Source: Bacillota bacterium (GTDB lineage: Bacteria > Bacillota > Clostridia > Tissierellales > Gottschalkiaceae). Taken from it: a stretch of 64,000 nucleotides of DNA. Positions 15,927-24,609 of the stretch are shown here, one piece after another. The notes beneath the pieces were generated by a model, which saw nothing but the letters and a program-made list of their open reading frames with translations, had not been told where the DNA came from and ran no database searches. The stretch spans positions 1 through 64,000 of the forward strand of contig JAEZUY010000021.1 in the NCBI GenBank assembly GCA_023420895.1, given 5' to 3'. A program made the position numbers and the translations under genes. Numbering within the stretch: position 1 is the first letter of the stretch; every line of letters starts with the position of its first letter.

Positions 15927-16586
15927 CTATTTCTTTTCTGAGTTTTCTTTATCTTCCTGTATTTCTGATTCTTCTAAATCTTCCTCATCAGAATCAGATT
16001 TTTCTGCGCCGTATATCTTTCTCAGAACGTCTTTTGCAAGCTCGCTGTACTCTTCAGCGCTCACTTTTTTTCCGTAGTATTCATCGTAATAAATCGGCTC
16101 TCTTATCGTTATTCTGAGCGGCTTTAAAAGCTTATAGTCCGACTCTATATAAACGGGTATTATCGGAACTTTCGCTTTTATCGCAAACATTACGACACCG
16201 CTTTTTGCCTTTGAAAGATCCATTTCAGGCGTTCTCGTTCCTTCCGGAAATATTCCGAGAACTCCTCCGTCTTTAAGAATTTTAAGAGCCGTTTTTATGG
16301 CTTTAAGGTCGTTTCCCTCTCTGTCGACGGGAAAAGCTCCAAGACTGCTTATGAGTCTGCTGAATTTCGGATTTTCAAAAAGCTCCTTTTTAGCCATGAA
16401 ATTTACTTTTCTTCTGCATGTAAGTATAGCAAGAGCGATAGGATCGTAATAGCTCGTGTGATTCGAGCAGAGAATCGCTCCTCCAGTTTCCGGAATATTC
16501 TCTCTCCCTTTTACACTCACGCCGAACATCAGTCTGTAAAGATTTCCTGTCACGGCATGGGCTACATCATAAAATGTTATTGCCAT
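15927..16586 (-). CDS. plsC: 1-acyl-sn-glycerol-3-phosphate acyltransferase
   Basis: PlsC adds the second acyl chain to make phosphatidic acid at the membrane. The acyltransferase motifs NHTSYYDP (catalytic His) and FPEGTRT are present, with GAFPVDR between. A C-terminal acidic/lysine tail of about 25 residues (SDSDEEDLEESE) is extra. The ATG at 16586 is preferred over that at 16595 because AGGAG is spaced correctly for it. It is placed between cmk and ispH. Confidence 0.93.
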   Translation of the reverse strand: MAITFYDVAHAVTGNLYRLMFGVSVKGRENIPETGGAILCSNHTSYYDPIALAILTCRRKVNFMAKKELFENPKFSRLISSLGAFPVDREGNDLKAIKTALKILKDGGVLGIFPEGTRTPEMDLSKAKSGVVMFAIKAKVPIIPVYIESDYKLLKPLRITIREPIYYDEYYGKKVSAEEYSELAKDVLRKIYGAEKSDSDEEDLEESEIQEDKENSEKK

Positions 16587-16612
16587 TATCTCCATTCTCC
16601 TGTCTATCTAAT

Positions 16613-17278
16613 TTATTCAGATTTTTCATTTTTCTCAATGAAATCTATAATATACTGTATTACTTCATCTGTATCCATATCAGTAGTGTCGACTTCATGG
16701 GCGTCTTCGGCCTTTTTCAGAGGAGAAATCTCTCTGTTTCTGTCTTTCTCGTCTCTTATTCTTATATCTTCTCTTATCTCTTCATAAGAAAGTCCTCTGT
16801 CTTTGATTTCCTCGTATCTTCTTCTTGCTCTCTCGTCTAAAGATGCGTTCAGGAAGAATTTGTACTTGGCGTTTACAAGAACGTTCGTTCCTATATCCCT
16901 TCCGTCCATTATCACAGACTTGTTCTCAGCTATTTTTCTCTGATTGTCTACGAGTTTTTCTCTGACAGCGCCTATTGAAGACACGTCTGAAACATTTTCT
17001 GTTACCTCGTTTTCTCTTATCTCCCTGTCGACTTCTTTTCCGTCAAGATATATATGTCCTTCTGAAAAATCTATCTCTGTGCTGTCTAAAAGCTCCTTCA
17101 GGCTCTCTTCATTTCTTATATCTATTCCGCTTCTCAGAACTTTGAGTGTGAAAGCTCTGTACATCGCTCCCGTATCTATATATTCTATCCCCAGCTTTTT
17201 TGCTATGACTTTTGACACAGTGCTCTTTCCCGCACCTGCCGGTCCGTCTACTGCAACTGCAAATTTCTTCTGTTTCAA
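16613..17278 (-). CDS. cmk: Cytidylate kinase
   Basis: CMP/dCMP kinase for pyrimidine recycling. The P-loop AVDGPAGAGKSTVSK is near the start, followed by YIDTGAMYRAFT, MDGRDIGTNV and the lid segment RDEKDRNREISPL. Length is 221 aa with the TTG start at 17278, seven bases after AAGGAGG. A longer reading starting at 17299 would begin before that site. It is upstream of plsC and ispH. Confidence 0.95.
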   Translation of the reverse strand: MKQKKFAVAVDGPAGAGKSTVSKVIAKKLGIEYIDTGAMYRAFTLKVLRSGIDIRNEESLKELLDSTEIDFSEGHIYLDGKEVDREIRENEVTENVSDVSSIGAVREKLVDNQRKIAENKSVIMDGRDIGTNVLVNAKYKFFLNASLDERARRRYEEIKDRGLSYEEIREDIRIRDEKDRNREISPLKKAEDAHEVDTTDMDTDEVIQYIIDFIEKNEKSE

Positions 17279-17339
17279 ACTTTTCCCTCCTTGCTTCAAT
17301 TACATAATTCTGGCTGTTTTAATCTGTCTGCTTTAAAAT

Positions 17340-17367
17340 GTTCTGAACTTTTTTATATATTCAGAAC
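17340..17367 (-). terminator. Weak hairpin between the BaiN-type gene and cmk
   Basis: GTTCTGAA pairs with TTCAGAAC around a 12-base AT loop. On the minus strand ATTTTAAAG follows. It may cause partial termination. Confidence 0.45.
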
Positions 17368-17372
17368 CCGTA

Positions 17373-18608
17373 CTAGCAGCTGTTCCCTGCGAGATATCCT
17401 GTTGAATAGGCTATCTGCAGATTGTATCCCCCTGTTTCTGCATGAAGATCCAGCACTTCTCCTGCAAAATAGAGGTTTTTGACTATCTTCGACTCCATAG
17501 TCGAAGGATCCACTTCAAGCGTATCGACTCCGCCCGATGTCACTATTGCCTCTGTGACAGGTCTGAATCCCTTAAACGTCATTCTGAAATTCTTTATAAG
17601 GTTTATCAGATTCTGTCTCTCTTCCTTCGTTATCTGGTTTACAAATTTATCTTCCGGTATTCCGCTCAGTTTCACGATTACAGGAATCAGTTTTGAAGGA
17701 AAAAGGTCGTCTAAAGAATTTTTAAACTGCTTCTTTGAATATTTCTCAAAATCTTTTATAATTCTGTTCTTCAGCTTGTCGTAGTCAAGCGCCGGTTTCA
17801 AGTCGATATATATATCTATTTTTTTATTCTCTATTCTGTTTATATAGTTGCTCATAGAGAGAACTATAGGTCCTGATATTCCGTAATGAGTGAATATCAT
17901 CTCTCCGAAATCCTCATACACTTTTTTCTTTCCTGTATAGGCTTTTATCTTCACATTTCTAAGTGAAAGCCCCTGAAGCTCTTTTACGAAACTTTCTTTT
18001 ATCTCGCACGGAACGAGTGCCGGTTTTATCTTCACTATTTTATGGCCCAGCTTTTCTGCAAATCTGTATCCGTCTCCTGTAGATCCTGTGGAAGGATAAG
18101 ATGCTCCTCCTGTCGTTATTATTACAGAATCGAATATTTCAGTCTGAGTTCTTCCGCCGCTCTTTCTGAACGAAATGCTGAACTTTCCGTCTTTTTCGAG
18201 ATTTATATCTTTTACTTCATTTTCAAGTCTAAGATTTACTCCTTTGTCGTCTATGAATCTTCTGAAAGCTTTTATAACGTCGCTGGATTTATCGGATGCA
18301 GGAAAAACTCTGCTCCCTCTTTCCACTTTCGTTTTAACTCCGTAAGATTCTATCAGATTTATTATATCCTCGTTTGTAAATGAATAGAATCCGCTGTACA
18401 TGAAACTTCCGTTCACTGAAATTCTTTCTATGAGCTCTTCTATATCTGCCGCATTCGTTATATTGCATCTGCCTTTTCCTGTTATGAAAAGTTTCTTTCC
18501 TATCTTTTCATTTTTCTCAAAAAGTACCGTTTCATTCCCCTTCATAGATGAATATGCAGATGCTGTAAGTCCTGCAGGTCCTGCTCCTATAACTGCTGTT
18601 CTTCTCAA
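17373..18608 (-). CDS. NAD(P)/FAD-dependent oxidoreductase, BaiN/HI0933 family
   Basis: A Rossmann FAD motif opens the protein (AVIGAGPAGLTAS, then FEKNEKIGKKLFITGKGRCN), which with GGASYPSTGSTGDGY and the C-terminal FAGEVLDLHAETGGYNLQIA marks the HI0933/YhiN family. One member (BaiN) acts on bile acid intermediates, but most have no known substrate, so I give no symbol. Length (411 aa) is typical. The start is TTG at 18608, after GGGGAGATG. It precedes cmk on the minus strand. Confidence 0.9.
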   Translation of the reverse strand: MRRTAVIGAGPAGLTASAYSSMKGNETVLFEKNEKIGKKLFITGKGRCNITNAADIEELIERISVNGSFMYSGFYSFTNEDIINLIESYGVKTKVERGSRVFPASDKSSDVIKAFRRFIDDKGVNLRLENEVKDINLEKDGKFSISFRKSGGRTQTEIFDSVIITTGGASYPSTGSTGDGYRFAEKLGHKIVKIKPALVPCEIKESFVKELQGLSLRNVKIKAYTGKKKVYEDFGEMIFTHYGISGPIVLSMSNYINRIENKKIDIYIDLKPALDYDKLKNRIIKDFEKYSKKQFKNSLDDLFPSKLIPVIVKLSGIPEDKFVNQITKEERQNLINLIKNFRMTFKGFRPVTEAIVTSGGVDTLEVDPSTMESKIVKNLYFAGEVLDLHAETGGYNLQIAYSTGYLAGNSC

Positions 18609-18672
18609 TTTCTCATCTCCCCGTCAAACTGCTGAAATTGTACTGCTCCTTGGAAATAATATATTTCTGTCA

Positions 18673-19287
18673 TTAGTCCAGAGCGTCGAGATGCGAATAG
18701 TCGTCGTAAAATCTGACTATTGTGTTGTAGTCTCCTCTTTCTATAAGGGAAAGACCTGTATTTGCCATGACCATATTTTTATAGACTGAATTTTCAAGTT
18801 CCAGAAGTCCTATTATCAGACATTTAAGTGCAGAACCGTGAGAAACTATCAGTATATTCTCGCATCCGTCTTTTTCTGCAACTCTCTTCAGACCTTTCAG
18901 CATTCTCTTCTTTCCGTTCTCTATACCTTCAAATCCTTCAACATCGAATTTATGAGGACTTTTTTTCCACAGATTGAACTCTTCTTTATATTTTGTCTTT
19001 ATTATATCGAAATCCACTCCCTGCCAGACTCCGAATGAAAGCTCAATAAATTCCGGAACGACTTCAACTTCGACTCCGTGCTCTTTTCCTATTATCTCGG
19101 CTGTTTCTCTGGCTCTTGCGAGTTCGCTCGTATATATCTTGTCTATCTTGAATTTCTTGAATCTCTTCGACACGGCCTCAGCTTCCATTATTCCCTTTTC
19201 TGAAAGGTGCGAGTCATTAGTTCCCTGAACTATTCCCGTCTTGTTTCCCTCAGACTGTCCGTGTCTCATAAGGTAAATTCTCTTCAT
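18673..19287 (-). CDS. Histidine phosphatase (phosphoglycerate-mutase-like)
   Basis: The N-terminal RHGQSEGN motif carries the phosphorylated His. LSEKGIMEAEAVSKRF, SELARARETAE and the late IVSHGSALK (second His) complete the histidine phosphatase fold. The 204-residue length fits the broad-specificity PhoE/GpmB/CobC group; substrate is not predictable. It lies 64 bases upstream of the BaiN-type gene and has its own promoter region before it. Confidence 0.9.
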   Translation of the reverse strand: MKRIYLMRHGQSEGNKTGIVQGTNDSHLSEKGIMEAEAVSKRFKKFKIDKIYTSELARARETAEIIGKEHGVEVEVVPEFIELSFGVWQGVDFDIIKTKYKEEFNLWKKSPHKFDVEGFEGIENGKKRMLKGLKRVAEKDGCENILIVSHGSALKCLIIGLLELENSVYKNMVMANTGLSLIERGDYNTIVRFYDDYSHLDALD

Positions 19288-19371
19288 AAAAAGTCTCCTC
19301 TATATCTTTTGTATTAGCACAATTTAATTATAACACATACGATATCCTTATTTAATACGTTTAAAAACAAA

Positions 19372-19403
19372 AAAACTCTCCTTTCTTCCGATTGGAGAGT
19401 TTT
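19372..19403 (-). terminator. Terminator of the ABC permease gene
   Basis: AAAACTCTCC and GGAGAGTTTT form a ten-bp stem. On the minus strand a T-run (TTTTTTTGTTTTT) follows. Confidence 0.88.
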
Positions 19404-19417
19404 CTATGTCCTGCTTT

Positions 19418-20431
19418 TTAGCTGAAATTAACTGCTATTTCTTCACCTTCATCCTGTTTCAGCTTCCCTTTGTAGTTCTTATGTACAAATCTTCTGTACG
19501 AAAAGAAAGCAATTGCGATAAACAGCGCAATCCAGAATATATTTATGAACGAAGCTTTAGCCATTCCGTTCATATATAAATCAGGAACGCCGTTTACAGG
19601 CTTCATCATGTACATATTGCCTATGAAACTGTATTCCGCTATCTTAATCGGGAATATAACGCCGAGTTTTAAAATCACTACTCCGAAATATATGAGTATT
19701 GAAATCATCAGAGACGCCATCCTGTTTCTCACTACAGATGTCACAGTCATAGGAATAAGCGATGAAAACACCGGATAAGTAAGACTCAGAAGGAACATCT
19801 TGAAAAGAGACGATTTCCATCCTGAGAGCACTATGGCTCCATCCACAAAATTTATCGCATTTCCGCTGAACGGTCCAAAATTCTTCAGACCTACAATATA
19901 CATTATTATGAAATTCAGAATCCATATTACTATAGCAAATATAATTCCAGATAAAATTTTAGAGAAGAATATTTTCTTGTATCCAAAAGCTTCCATATAG
20001 TAGAAGCTTGTTCTGTCAAAACTCACAGATGCCGATACAAAAAGTATGATTATAGTAGCCATATAAAGTATATTCATATTGTTTGAATAATTGTACTCAA
20101 TAAATCCCTTTACTGTATTAAAATCGGTTTTAGGCTCTATATTGTTATCAAGTCTGTATCTTATGACTTCCATATTGTTCTGAAGTTTTATTCTGTCTCT
20201 TTCTTTTTCTAAAAGATCTTTTTTCTCTGCCAGCAATCCGAGGTTGTGCTCCTCTACAGTTTTCCAGTCTAAAACAGATTCTTCTGAAGCTTTATTCGAT
20301 TCTTCTATTAGTTCTCTGTAAGAGTTTGCGGAAATGACCGCATAAGAAAGAAAAACGATTACCGATATTGCCAGAGTCAGCAGGAAAATTTTGTTTCTCA
20401 ATTCTTCCTGGATTAAAAAACCTATTACCAT
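19418..20431 (-). CDS. ABC-2-type permease, orphan
   Basis: A membrane segment at about residues 11-33, a roughly 70-residue extracytoplasmic coiled region rich in Glu/Lys (NLGLLAEKKDLLEKERDR), then five further membrane segments is the layout of ABC-2 family permeases (338 aa or so). No ATP-binding subunit is adjacent: the flanking genes are a phosphatase and a MATE exporter. The partner ATPase must be elsewhere, if it exists. The start ATG at 20431 is close after AAGGAAG, which lies in the loop of a predicted leader hairpin. Confidence 0.75.
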   Translation of the reverse strand: MVIGFLIQEELRNKIFLLTLAISVIVFLSYAVISANSYRELIEESNKASEESVLDWKTVEEHNLGLLAEKKDLLEKERDRIKLQNNMEVIRYRLDNNIEPKTDFNTVKGFIEYNYSNNMNILYMATIIILFVSASVSFDRTSFYYMEAFGYKKIFFSKILSGIIFAIVIWILNFIIMYIVGLKNFGPFSGNAINFVDGAIVLSGWKSSLFKMFLLSLTYPVFSSLIPMTVTSVVRNRMASLMISILIYFGVVILKLGVIFPIKIAEYSFIGNMYMMKPVNGVPDLYMNGMAKASFINIFWIALFIAIAFFSYRRFVHKNYKGKLKQDEGEEIAVNFS

Positions 20432-20504
20432 CACTTCCTTTTAAGTGCAGTCCCGAAAGTCCGCCAATGCTCTGCATTAAAGGCTTTCTCCGGCTTAAGC
20501 CTTT
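20432..20504 (-). promoter_or_regulatory. Candidate structured leader of the ABC permease gene
   Basis: Three adjacent stems are visible on the minus-strand RNA: AAAGGCTT/AAGCCTTT (20479-20504), AATGC/GCATT (20466-20478), and CACTT/AAGTG (20432-20447), with the ribosome site in the loop of the last. The stretch is richer in G and C than its surroundings. It matches no riboswitch class I recognise. Confidence 0.4.
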
Positions 20505-20620
20505 TTTAAACCGAATTTAATCCTCTGCTGAGTGCTGTTAGATAAATTATAGCATATTATGATTATTATAGCTATTCTTTAATCTTTATACCCTTTATTT
20601 TTCAATGTATTCAGAGGAAA

Positions 20621-20641
20621 AGAAGCTGAAAATCAGCTTCT
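20621..20641 (-). terminator. Terminator overlapping the MATE stop codon
   Basis: AGAAGCTGA and TCAGCTTCT form a nine-bp stem with a three-base loop. On the minus strand TTTTCC follows. The stop codon of the MATE gene is inside the stem. Confidence 0.75.
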
Positions 20642-21961
20642 GTTTTTAAGTTTCCTGAATACTCCCATATAGTAAATTCCGAATATAAAAGATATGAATT
20701 CAGAAAGAGGCATAGTAAGCCATACTCCTGTTATTCCCATTATTTTCGGAAGAACTATTACGAACACTATAACTCCTATAAAAGCTCTTATCATCGATAT
20801 TACGAATGACTGAAGAGGCTGAGCCACTGAAGAAAAAAGTGTTGAAACCGCTATATTCACACCTGCAAATATGAACGATATATTGTATATTCTCATTCCT
20901 TTAAAAGTCATGCCGTACAGTACCTGATTAGGTTCGTTCATGAACATCTTCACAAGTCCGTCTGTAAATATCAATGAGATGAGATAGAAAAATATTCCCA
21001 TAAAGAGAGTCAGTCTGAACGACTTTCTGTATATCGTCAAAATATTGTCCGTATTTCTCGCCCCGTGATTTATGCTCACAAGCGGCTGTATTCCTTCTCC
21101 GGCTCCCATAAACAGACCCATTCCCACATACGAAAGATTCACTATTATGCTGTAAGCGGCAACTCCTATATTTCCTGTGATTTTCAGAAGAACATAGTTG
21201 AATGCGAACATTGAAACTCCGTATGAAAGTTCAGCTATAAGTCCTGGAACGCCGAGAGACGCCATATCCTTTATATCTGCAAATTTCGGCTTAACCCAGC
21301 TGAATTTGAATTTGTTTCTCTTCTGAATGAAATGAACAGCTATTATTAAAAGACTGACTATAGGGGCAAATCCCGTTGCAAAGGCGGCCCCGAACATACC
21401 CCATCCAAGCTTCATTATAAATACATAGTCCAGAATTATATTCACTATGCTTCCGGCCAGTATTGAAATCATTGCAAGTCCCGGTCTGTCATCGTTCCTC
21501 ACAAAAAATACGAATATATCTTTTATTATAAATGCCGCTGAAAATGAAATCAGGATTCTCATATAAATTCTGGCATGAGGAAGAACCTCGGCATCCGCTC
21601 CTAAGAACCGGCATAGCGGTTCTGCAAAAATGACGCATAGCGCCGAAACTATTATGGAGAATACTGCCGACACAATCATTCCCTGGCTGAATATCTCATT
21701 CGACCTTTCTCTGTCTCCTCTCCCTTTCAGTATGGAATATCTGGTTGAAGCTCCCATTCCTATCATCATTCCGAATCCGTTCACAAAGCAGTATACCGGA
21801 ATTACGAGATTGAGCGCTGTAAGCCCTATGCTGCCGACTCCCTGAGCTACGAAAAATGTATCCGCGAGAACGTAAATACAGGAGCCGAGCATGCTGAGCA
21901 TATTAGTCGAAACGTATTTTCTGAAGGCTCTGTCTATATTAGAACTTAAAGTCAAGTTCAA
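20633..21961 (-). CDS. MATE-family efflux transporter
   Basis: A 442-residue protein with about twelve membrane segments and MATE features: YVLADTFFVAQGVGSIGLTA early (cation-binding helix region), FGMMIGMGASTRYSILKGRGD, and the second-half equivalent GLFMGAGEGIQPLVSINHGA. Such proteins export drugs or metabolites with Na+ or H+. The start is TTG at 21961, five bases after GAGGTGATAA. A TGAGCTTAAAGCTCA palindrome lies upstream at 21989-22003. It appears to be a single-gene unit. Confidence 0.92.
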   Translation of the reverse strand: MNLTLSSNIDRAFRKYVSTNMLSMLGSCIYVLADTFFVAQGVGSIGLTALNLVIPVYCFVNGFGMMIGMGASTRYSILKGRGDRERSNEIFSQGMIVSAVFSIIVSALCVIFAEPLCRFLGADAEVLPHARIYMRILISFSAAFIIKDIFVFFVRNDDRPGLAMISILAGSIVNIILDYVFIMKLGWGMFGAAFATGFAPIVSLLIIAVHFIQKRNKFKFSWVKPKFADIKDMASLGVPGLIAELSYGVSMFAFNYVLLKITGNIGVAAYSIIVNLSYVGMGLFMGAGEGIQPLVSINHGARNTDNILTIYRKSFRLTLFMGIFFYLISLIFTDGLVKMFMNEPNQVLYGMTFKGMRIYNISFIFAGVNIAVSTLFSSVAQPLQSFVISMIRAFIGVIVFVIVLPKIMGITGVWLTMPLSEFISFIFGIYYMGVFRKLKNRS

Positions 21962-22058
21962 ATTATCACCTCTTTTTACTGCTCTAAATGAGCTTAAAGC
22001 TCAATAATTATTTTATCTCAGTCTGATTTTTAAAGTTTATATTTTCATTTAATTTCAG

Positions 22059-23348
22059 TTATATTTCTATTAATCCGTTTTTAAGAAGACTGTCCAGAGA
22101 TTTCATGACTCCCAGTTTGCAGTGCTCGTAAGTCAGTCCTCCCTGATAGTATGCGAAATAAGGCTCTCTCATAGGTCCGTCCGCCGAAAGTTCTATAGAC
22201 GATCCCTGAACGAAAGCTCCCGCCGCCATTATTACTTCTTCTTCATAGCCCGGCATTTCAGAAGGTACCGGAGCAAAGTACGAATCTACAGGTGAAGCCG
22301 CCTGTATTCCCTCGCAGAATTTTATAAGTTTATCGGGGTCATTGAATTTTATCCCCTGTATTATATCCGATCTCTTGTCATGAAGCTTTGGAACGACTTC
22401 ATATCCGAGTGAAGAATATACTGATGCAACTAGAAGCGCGCCTTTCAATGCTTCTGAAACTATATGAGGCGCAAGGAAAAGTCCCTGAAGCACATTTCTT
22501 GTAACGCCGAATGTAAGACCGCAGTCTTTCCCTATTCCAGGGGCTGTAGCTCTGTTAGAAACGTATTCTATAAGATCAGCCTTTCCTACTATATAGCCTC
22601 CTGTAAGAGCAAGTCCTCCCCCCGGATTTTTTATCAGAGAACCCGCCATTATATCGGCACCGGCTTCTGAAGGCTCTTTCTCTTCTATAAATTCTCCATA
22701 GCAGTTGTCTACGAAGCATATTATATTTTCGTCTATTTCTTTTACAGCTTTTATGGCTTCTCCAAGTTCTTCAACAGTGAACGCATTTCTGTCGCTGTAT
22801 CCTGTCGAACGCTGAAGCCCCACCATTTTAACGCCTTTTTTCACATGTTTCTTTATGGCTTCTATATCTATTTTCTTGTTTTTAAGAGGAACTTCTGAGT
22901 ATTTTATTCCGTTTTCTATTAAAGTTCCTTTCATTCCGCCTTTTATTCCTATCGACTTCTGAAGAGTGTCGTAAGGAGCGCCTGTCACGTATATGAGCTC
23001 GTCTCCGCAATTGAGAAGTCCTGACAGTGCAAGATTTATAGCGTGCGTTCCTGAAGCTATAGTCGGACGCACTAAAGCATCTTCAGTCTTGAATATTTCT
23101 GAATATATCTGCTCAACCTTGTCTCTTCCCATATCGTCGTATCCATAGCCTGTAGTCCATGAGAAATGTGTCGCATTCAGGTGTGAGTCCTGCATGCTCT
23201 TTATAACTTTATACTGATTGAATTCTTTAACCTCATCTATTTCTCTGAACATGTCTTTTATTTCTTCTTCTTTTTCTTTTACGTATTCTACTGCCATTCT
23301 GTCGATACAGCAGTCTCCAACTAAAAATTCAAAAGTTCTGTCTAACAT
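22059..23348 (-). CDS. Methionine gamma-lyase family protein (PF06838 type)
   Basis: This is a fold-type I PLP enzyme of the group annotated as methionine gamma-lyase or aluminium-resistance protein. Signatures are NATHFSWTTGYGYDDMGRDK, VRPTIASGTHAINLALSG, VTGAPYDTLQKSIG, VDNCYGEF, and SLIKNPGGGLALTGGYI containing the PLP lysine. Length (429 aa) is typical. The reaction has not been settled for the family. A short hairpin with a T-rich tail lies in the leader about 40 bases before the start. Confidence 0.88.
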   Translation of the reverse strand: MLDRTFEFLVGDCCIDRMAVEYVKEKEEEIKDMFREIDEVKEFNQYKVIKSMQDSHLNATHFSWTTGYGYDDMGRDKVEQIYSEIFKTEDALVRPTIASGTHAINLALSGLLNCGDELIYVTGAPYDTLQKSIGIKGGMKGTLIENGIKYSEVPLKNKKIDIEAIKKHVKKGVKMVGLQRSTGYSDRNAFTVEELGEAIKAVKEIDENIICFVDNCYGEFIEEKEPSEAGADIMAGSLIKNPGGGLALTGGYIVGKADLIEYVSNRATAPGIGKDCGLTFGVTRNVLQGLFLAPHIVSEALKGALLVASVYSSLGYEVVPKLHDKRSDIIQGIKFNDPDKLIKFCEGIQAASPVDSYFAPVPSEMPGYEEEVIMAAGAFVQGSSIELSADGPMREPYFAYYQGGLTYEHCKLGVMKSLDSLLKNGLIEI

Positions 23349-23386
23349 ATTTAACTAGCACCTTTCTTTCCATAAACAAAAATAAT

Positions 23387-23428
23387 CCCTGACAATCTAT
23401 GCCAGGGCTTTCACTATTTAAAATTATA
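23387..23428 (-). promoter_or_regulatory. Promoter and attenuator-like hairpin before the PF06838 gene
   Basis: TATAAT (minus strand, 23423-23428) is a clear -10. Starting about ten bases after the expected transcript start, CCCTG and CAGGG (23387-23407) form a stem. It is followed on the minus strand by ATTATTTTTG, like a short terminator. A terminator-like hairpin at the very 5' end suggests attenuation, which is inference. Confidence 0.45.
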
Positions 23429-23513
23429 TCACACTTATCAGTTTTTGATTATTTCATTTTCTATATATTGTGTTAAAATATTGATATACAGTTACTTTAA
23501 GGAGGTGAGAACT

Positions 23514-24404
23514 ATGGATAAACAGCCTGATAAAAACGGGCATCAGAATGCCGGCAATGAAAATCAGAATAAGAAGGACGACTCTCTTGACAGGATAGTC
23601 ATGGATGACGGAACTGTCTATGTGCGTCAGAAACCCATTTACAAGCAGATTATGTTCTGGATCTGTGTAGTACTGGCGGTTTCACTGTTTTTTATAACAT
23701 CCGCAGCTCTTATCTCTAAATTTGCATCTAAGAAAGATCCGTCTCAGAAGCCTATCGCATCTGAATCTGAAACTAAGAACAAAAATAAAGATTCAGATAA
23801 AGATTCTAAAGGCAAAGACAAGGGAAAAGATGATAAAGAGCTTGAAGAAAAAGAAGAGAAAAAATCTGATGAAGATAAAGACAAGAAAGATGAAAAACAT
23901 TCAGATGATTTTGAAAAAACAGATGACGATTCAGAAAATACCTCAGATGATGAAGCAGTTATAGAAGACAGCTCTGGCGAAAAAATATATACCACAGCTG
24001 ACCACGAACTTGCTCCCGGAGAAACTTGGGAAGTTCCAGGACAGTGGAAACTCACAATAAACAGCGTTAAACCTACTGAGGACAGAAATCAGTTCTCTGA
24101 CAAAACGCCTACTGAAGTTTTCATTGTTAACTATACTTATGAAAACCTTGGATATACAAGCGATATACAAGATCTTTTTATAATGCCTGAAAATATAATA
24201 GACGGTACTGGAGTTATGGGATATACTTATCCTGCTTCAACTGCGGCAGACCCTCAGCCAACACCTGTCGGTGCTACATGTGCAGGAGCTGAAGCAGCTT
24301 TCGGAGTTGATAATTATTCAGATGTAGTAAAAATCAGATTCAGTATTTATGATAATAACTTAAAAAAACAGCAAGTAGTTTATTCTTGTCCTACAAGACA
24401 GTAA
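23514..24404 (+). CDS. Membrane-anchored protein with charged linker, 296 aa
   Basis: The start ATG at 23514 follows AAGGAGGTGAG. A cytoplasmic N-terminus of about 45 residues (with DRIVMDDGTVYVRQKP) leads to one membrane segment at about 48-68. Then comes an extremely charged Lys/Asp/Glu/Ser linker (about 75-150), then a globular outer domain from about 155: ADHELAPGETWEVPGQWKLTINSV, FIVNYTYENLGYTSDIQD. This resembles DUF4352/DUF5067 immunoglobulin-like domains of surface lipoproteins. It is one of the few plus-strand genes and has its own terminator. Function unknown. Confidence 0.8.
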   Translation: MDKQPDKNGHQNAGNENQNKKDDSLDRIVMDDGTVYVRQKPIYKQIMFWICVVLAVSLFFITSAALISKFASKKDPSQKPIASESETKNKNKDSDKDSKGKDKGKDDKELEEKEEKKSDEDKDKKDEKHSDDFEKTDDDSENTSDDEAVIEDSSGEKIYTTADHELAPGETWEVPGQWKLTINSVKPTEDRNQFSDKTPTEVFIVNYTYENLGYTSDIQDLFIMPENIIDGTGVMGYTYPASTAADPQPTPVGATCAGAEAAFGVDNYSDVVKIRFSIYDNNLKKQQVVYSCPTRQ

Positions 24405-24425
24405 AAAAAGACCTTGAAATATATA

Positions 24426-24460
24426 CCGCAGATTCGATATTGTATCGGTTCTGCGGCTTT
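24426..24460 (+). terminator. Terminator of the 23514-24404 gene
   Basis: CCGCAGA/TCTGCGG outer stem and CGATA/TATCG inner stem are followed by CTTTTATTTG on the plus strand. Confidence 0.85.
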
Positions 24461-24527
24461 TATTTGTTTTTTTGTTTTATTTTTTATCATTTATGATAAG
24501 ATTTATTAAGAGTATTTTGGGAAAATA

Positions 24528-24551
24528 AAAAGACCCGAAAAACGGATCTTT
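24528..24551 (-). terminator. Terminator of the 24610-25536 gene
   Basis: On the minus strand AAAGATCCG pairs with CGGGTCTTT (one G-U pair), followed by TTTATTTT. It is the same AAAGA..TCTTT design as at 8884-8950. A palindrome, TTATCAT-TT-ATGATAA, lies nearby at 24484-24499. Confidence 0.75.
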
Positions 24552-24609
24552 CTATTTTCAGTCCGGCGCTTTCAGCTTCAGCTGTGATTCCGGCTTTATT
24601 TCCATTCCG

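Noticed and set aside
20292..20477. Separate small gene upstream of the ABC permease gene
   Set aside because: The frame overlaps the permease gene, lacks a ribosome site and its N-terminal part is the hairpin leader.
24484..24499. TTATCAT-TT-ATGATAA palindrome as a Fur box
   Set aside because: It lies downstream of both flanking genes, between two terminators, and far from any promoter.
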